A stretch of 8,826 nucleotides of DNA from Christensenella sp. UBA6420 (GTDB taxonomy: Bacteria > Bacillota > Clostridia > Christensenellales > DTU072), in contig DJPE01000096.1 of the NCBI GenBank assembly GCA_002439705.1, positions 80,475 to 89,300 of the forward strand, read 5' to 3'. This document shows, piece by piece, positions 5,828-8,826 of this stretch (positions are counted from its first letter, which is position 1; each line of letters begins with the position of its first letter). The notes under the pieces were generated by a model that saw only the letters and a list, made by a program, of their open reading frames with translations, was not told the origin of the DNA and ran no database searches. The translations under genes and the position numbers were made by a program.

Positions 5828-6874
5828 TTACCTTTTTATGGTTTCAAGCATCCACTCCGCGTATATGCCGTAACCTTTCGTCGAATCGCTTATAAATACG
5901 TGCGTCACCGCTCCGACGAGCTTTCCGTTCTGAATTATAGGCGAACCGCTCATTCCCTGTAAAATTCCGCCCGTGGACTCTTTCAGTTCTTTATCTGTTA
6001 CTCGTATAACCATGCTTTTATCGGCTAACGAATTTTGGTTTACAGCTTTAATTATCTCTATTTTGTAAAGTTTTGGCTCGTTTCCGGCTATCGTTGTCAG
6101 AATTTCCGCCTTACCGGCTACTACTTCGTCTTTGCCAGCGACTTGAATTTCCGTCGTATTATAATAGTTTCCGATAGTTTTTCCATAAATTCCAGCAATA
6201 CAATTTTTATTTATAGCTCCCGTAACCGTATTGAAATCCACGCTTCCGCGTAATTCGCCCGGTTGATTTAACTTAGGCTTATTGTATCCCGTGACTTCGC
6301 AACCGTAAATATTGCCGCCGTTATATACTTCGCAATGTCCGAATTCGTCGCAAATCGTGTGTCCCAACGCCGCAAAATAACCGTCTTTCGTAACGAAAGT
6401 CATCGTTCCTATGCCCGTTATATTGTTTTTAAGCAACATTCCCACTTTGTACGCGTTCTGCGCGGCGTCGAATACGGGCGTAACTTCGCAATCTATAAAA
6501 CTATTTCCGCGTTTTACCTTGATTATAGCCTTTTCCGATTTTTGTATCTCGTCGTTAAAATCGACTATATCGGTCACTCTTTTTCCGTTTAACGAATAAA
6601 CTATATCGCCTTTTTCTATTCCCGAACGCATTGCGGGCGAATAAGAACCTTCTTGTGTGTTTACGTTAATAAGTTCCGATACGATAAAATATTCGCTCCG
6701 AGCGGATATGCCGATAGGCTCGCCGCCTATATAAACCGTGGTATCGTTTATTTGCAAAGCGTCTACTTCGAACGGCGAACGGTATAAACCGAATAAGCTA
6801 AACGATAATACGGAAATAACGCAACATATTATTCCGATGGTGATTATAGCCGAAGAACAAACTTTTCTTTTCAT
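5828..6874 (-). CDS. spoIVB: SpoIVB serine protease (stage IV sporulation checkpoint, peptidase S55)
   Basis: Forespore-made protease which in Bacillus crosses the inner forespore membrane and cleaves SpoIVFA, releasing pro-sigma-K processing in the mother cell. The protein has 348 residues: an N-terminal membrane or signal segment (about 9-31), a PDZ domain (about 60-125, with SPAMRSGIEKGDIVYSLNG at 79-97), and the S55 protease domain. The catalytic triad is His172 in LGHTICD, Asp294 in RVTDKELK and Ser309 in GMSGSP. The 15-residue Asp-to-Ser gap equals that between Asp363 and Ser378 of B. subtilis SpoIVB as I recall the literature. I chose the ATG at 6874, with GGGAG at 6883-6887. The longer in-frame start at 6940 falls inside the recN terminator. 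Its place right after recN is the usual Firmicute order, but spo0A, normally next, is absent. Confidence 0.95.
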   Translation of the reverse strand: MKRKVCSSAIITIGIICCVISVLSFSLFGLYRSPFEVDALQINDTTVYIGGEPIGISARSEYFIVSELINVNTQEGSYSPAMRSGIEKGDIVYSLNGKRVTDIVDFNDEIQKSEKAIIKVKRGNSFIDCEVTPVFDAAQNAYKVGMLLKNNITGIGTMTFVTKDGYFAALGHTICDEFGHCEVYNGGNIYGCEVTGYNKPKLNQPGELRGSVDFNTVTGAINKNCIAGIYGKTIGNYYNTTEIQVAGKDEVVAGKAEILTTIAGNEPKLYKIEIIKAVNQNSLADKSMVIRVTDKELKESTGGILQGMSGSPIIQNGKLVGAVTHVFISDSTKGYGIYAEWMLETIKR

Positions 6875-6882
6875 TATAATTT

Positions 6883-6887
6883 CTCCC
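6883..6887 (-). promoter_or_regulatory. Ribosome binding site of spoIVB
   Basis: GGGAG on the minus strand, eight bases before the ATG at 6874. Together with the recN terminator, which overlaps the longer candidate start at 6940, it decides the start of spoIVB. Confidence 0.7.
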
Positions 6888-6895
6888 GTCCTTGT

Positions 6896-6924
6896 TATAT
6901 TGCGACGGATATACGCTTTTATGT
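6896..6924 (-). promoter_or_regulatory. Possible forespore (sigma-F/G-like) promoter of spoIVB
   Basis: Minus-strand ACATA (6920-6924), 17 bases, then CAATATA (6896-6902) resembles the sigma-G pattern (GnATR, about 18 bases, CATnnTA), with one mismatch in each box. It sits between the recN terminator and the spoIVB ribosome site, as expected for a forespore gene. The matches are short and the region is AT-rich. Confidence 0.3.
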
Positions 6925-6952
6925 AAAAAAAGACTGCCACTTTATGACAGTC
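6925..6952 (-). terminator. Rho-independent terminator after recN
   Basis: On the minus strand an eight-pair stem (6945-6952 with 6932-6939, one G-U) closes a five-base loop. Seven T follow (6925-6931). It lies 33 bases after the recN stop and ends the argR-recN transcript ahead of spoIVB. Confidence 0.92.
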
Positions 6953-6985
6953 ATTATTTTAATTTACGCAATATTTTAGAATTCT

Positions 6986-8692
6986 TTATTTTGATTTCGT
7001 CACTTTATAAGCGTTTGCCCACTCTTTTAGCTCTTTTGCGCCCGCAAGTCCGGTTTCACTGTTTTCGACCGCTCCCGTAAGTCGCATTATCTCCTTATAG
7101 ACCGCTTCGCCACTAAGCTCGGTTACTTCCGTCACGGTATTTTCACCGACTACTCTCTTCGCGATAAGATAATTTACGTCCGCCATGGAAGCAAGTTGCG
7201 GCAAGTGCGTAATTGCAATTACCTGCCTTGTCGTGGCTATATCATAAAGTTTTTTCGCGACGACTTTCGCTATCACACCCGATATACCCGTGTCTATTTC
7301 GTCGAATATGAGCGTGCCTATCATATCCACTTCGGCTATAATGTTTTTCAACGCGAGCATAAAACGACTCATTTCGCCGCCGCTTGCAATTTTACTTAGC
7401 GGTTTCAGCGGTTCGCCTACGTTCGGCGAGAGCATAAATTCCACCACGTCCGCACCGTTTGCATTAAGATTATTAAGAATTTCGTCTTCTTCGGGATAAT
7501 CTATCGCCACTTCGAAACGACTGTTTTTCATTCCGAGTTCGTCAAGATTCTTACATATCGAAGCGGAAAACTTTTTCGCTACTTTCGCTCTCAATTCGTG
7601 CAGAGTATCGACTACGGAAAGAATTTTCTTTTCGAGTTTTTCTTTCTTTGCGGTCAAATCTTCGAGCAGTTCTTCCGCATCTGTAAGTTTTTGAGCTTCT
7701 TCTTTTGCTTTTTGCAAAAACTCCGCTATTTCTTCTATATCCGAACCGTACTTTCTTCTTAAAGACTTGATTTCGCCGAGTCTTTTTTCTATTTGTTCTA
7801 TGTTAATTTCGTCGGCGCCGTCTTCGAGTTTTTCTTCCAAAGTGTCAGACACGTCTTCACATTCGATTAACAGGCTTTCGAGTCTGTCGTACAGTTCCTG
7901 CAACGAAGCATCGTACCTTAAAGCGGTTCGCAAACCCGACATAGCGTTCTTTATTGCGGAGATGCCGCCTACCGAGTCGTCGTCGAGAGCTTCTTTTGCC
8001 GCCGCTACCGAATCGGTAATCTTTTGCGCGTTATAAAATCTCGTTTTATCGGCGTTAAGAGATTCTTCTTCGGTTTGGTCACACCAATTCACTCTTTCGA
8101 TTTCTTCGATTTGGTAATTCAATACGTCGAGTTTTCTCGCGCGTTCGTCTGCCGACATAAAACCGTCTATTTCAGCGCAAACTTCACGATATTCTTTTAA
8201 TAATTTGCGGTAATCTTTCTTATTTGCTTCGATTTTATCGCTGAAAGCGTCCAACAAAAGTATATGGTTTGCAGGCTTCATTAACGACTGATGCTCGTTT
8301 TGCGAGTGAATGTCGACGAGACTCCCCACGACTCCGCGTAAAAATCCGAGATTAACTATCCTGCCGTTAATCCGACATTCGCTCCTATCGGCAGTCATAA
8401 GACGACTTACTATTACCGTTCCGTCGTCAAAATCTATTCCCGCGTCTTCCAACGTGCGTTTTATTTCTTCGTAATTTATTATCTTTTCAAAAACGACTTC
8501 CACGCGCGCCATATTTTCGCCGTATCTTATAAGACTACGGTCCGCCCTGTCACCTAATACGAAATTTATGGAGTCAATAATTATGGATTTACCCGCGCCG
8601 GTTTCGCCACTCAGGATATTCAAACCGTCTTTTAACGACAGCGATAAATCTCTGATAAGCGCTATATTTTTAATATTAAGGTAAGAAATCAT
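6986..8692 (-). CDS. recN: DNA repair protein RecN (SMC-like ATPase)
   Basis: SMC-related ABC ATPase that acts early in double-strand break repair, gathering DNA ends and supporting RecA. At 568 residues it is full length for the family. The N-terminal half-site has Walker A GETGAGKS (29-36) and the Q-loop region DIHSQNEHQ (127-135). A coiled-coil section of charged helices spans about 155-380, shorter than in true SMC proteins and with no hinge domain. The C-terminal half-site has the ABC signature SGGEMSR (437-443), Walker B LIFDEIDTGISG (461-472, Asp464 and Glu465) and the His-loop THLPQLAS (495-502). It follows argR after 31 bases, the conserved argR-recN order of Firmicutes, probably as one transcript. 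Its ribosome site is weak (AGGA about 13 bases before the ATG). A strong terminator follows. Confidence 0.98.
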   Translation of the reverse strand: MISYLNIKNIALIRDLSLSLKDGLNILSGETGAGKSIIIDSINFVLGDRADRSLIRYGENMARVEVVFEKIINYEEIKRTLEDAGIDFDDGTVIVSRLMTADRSECRINGRIVNLGFLRGVVGSLVDIHSQNEHQSLMKPANHILLLDAFSDKIEANKKDYRKLLKEYREVCAEIDGFMSADERARKLDVLNYQIEEIERVNWCDQTEEESLNADKTRFYNAQKITDSVAAAKEALDDDSVGGISAIKNAMSGLRTALRYDASLQELYDRLESLLIECEDVSDTLEEKLEDGADEINIEQIEKRLGEIKSLRRKYGSDIEEIAEFLQKAKEEAQKLTDAEELLEDLTAKKEKLEKKILSVVDTLHELRAKVAKKFSASICKNLDELGMKNSRFEVAIDYPEEDEILNNLNANGADVVEFMLSPNVGEPLKPLSKIASGGEMSRFMLALKNIIAEVDMIGTLIFDEIDTGISGVIAKVVAKKLYDIATTRQVIAITHLPQLASMADVNYLIAKRVVGENTVTEVTELSGEAVYKEIMRLTGAVENSETGLAGAKELKEWANAYKVTKSK

Positions 8693-8723
8693 TTTTTAGC
8701 CGTTATCCTAAAACGTTTTTCTT

Positions 8724-8826
8724 TTACAGATATTCTTTCAACGTGCCGAAAATTGCGGGTACATCTTCGAGAGTCTTGACAATAACAACTATTGTATCGT
8801 CGCCAGCAAGAGTACCGACTATATTA
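8724..8826 (-). CDS. argR: Arginine repressor ArgR/AhrC, C-terminal end (partial, 5' end outside window)
   Basis: Only the last 33 residues are in the window, read from base 8825 down to a TAA at 8724-8726; the rest lies beyond the right edge. The segment NIVGTLAGDDTIVVIVKTLE is the characteristic C-terminal arginine-binding and hexamerisation domain of ArgR/AhrC. Its GTxAGDDT motif contains the Asp pair that contacts L-arginine. The full protein would have an N-terminal winged-helix DNA-binding domain and control arginine synthesis and breakdown. Its place directly before recN matches B. subtilis (ahrC-recN-spoIVB) and many other Firmicutes, which supports a call made from so few residues. 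No terminator is visible between it and recN, so the two are probably co-transcribed. Confidence 0.9.
   Translation of the reverse strand, partial: NIVGTLAGDDTIVVIVKTLEDVPAIFGTLKEYL

Noticed and set aside
6875..6940. Longer start of spoIVB at 6940
   Set aside because: The codon lies in the recN terminator stem-loop. The ATG at 6874 has GGGAG upstream and begins the expected signal/membrane segment.
1..8826. Mobile elements, CRISPR arrays, tRNA or rRNA genes, riboswitches
   Set aside because: I saw no transposase or integrase, no regular direct repeats, no cloverleaf or rRNA-like segment, and no leader long enough for a riboswitch; the longest gap between genes is about 150 bases.

Overview
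The window looks like an ordinary chromosomal stretch from a low-to-medium GC Firmicute, most likely an endospore-forming member (or descendant) of the Clostridia. Three gene sets point there: an argR-recN-spoIVB string, an scpA-scpB-DUF2953-ytfJ-carboxypeptidase string, and a SpoIIM-like membrane protein. All eleven genes lie on the minus strand, so transcription runs from high to low coordinates. No mobile element, RNA gene, CRISPR array or phage gene is visible, and no gap between genes exceeds 150 bases.

Layout in the direction of transcription: the end of argR (arginine repressor, cut by the window edge); recN (SMC-like DNA repair ATPase) with a strong terminator; spoIVB (PDZ/S55 serine protease of the late sporulation checkpoint) with its own terminator; a six-helix membrane protein resembling SpoIIM; a D-alanyl-D-alanine carboxypeptidase of the DacF type with a strong terminator; then an apparent new unit of a site-2-type M50 metalloprotease, scpA and scpB, tightly coupled by overlapping stop and start codons; then a hairpin with a U-tract; then a DUF2953 protein, ytfJ/gerW and a second S11 carboxypeptidase that runs off the left edge. 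That second carboxypeptidase has no stop codon inside the window, but its SxxK, SGN and KTG motifs are all readable.

The genes fall into three themes. Genome maintenance is covered by RecN and by the ScpA/ScpB partners of the SMC condensin. Sporulation control and spore properties are covered by SpoIVB, the SpoIIM-like protein, YtfJ and DUF2953. Peptidoglycan trimming is covered by two S11 carboxypeptidases, at least one probably acting on spore cortex or sporulating-cell wall.

I see no new multi-gene system. The most unusual signal is compositional: reading the whole window by eye, I find no GATC and no GGCC, and CATG is scarce, while other four-base palindromes of similar composition are common. 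Other points are the absence of spo0A from its usual place after spoIVB, a terminator-like hairpin that contains the start codon of the DUF2953 gene, and a sigma-E-like promoter so close to the SpoIIM-like start codon that the mRNA might be leaderless.
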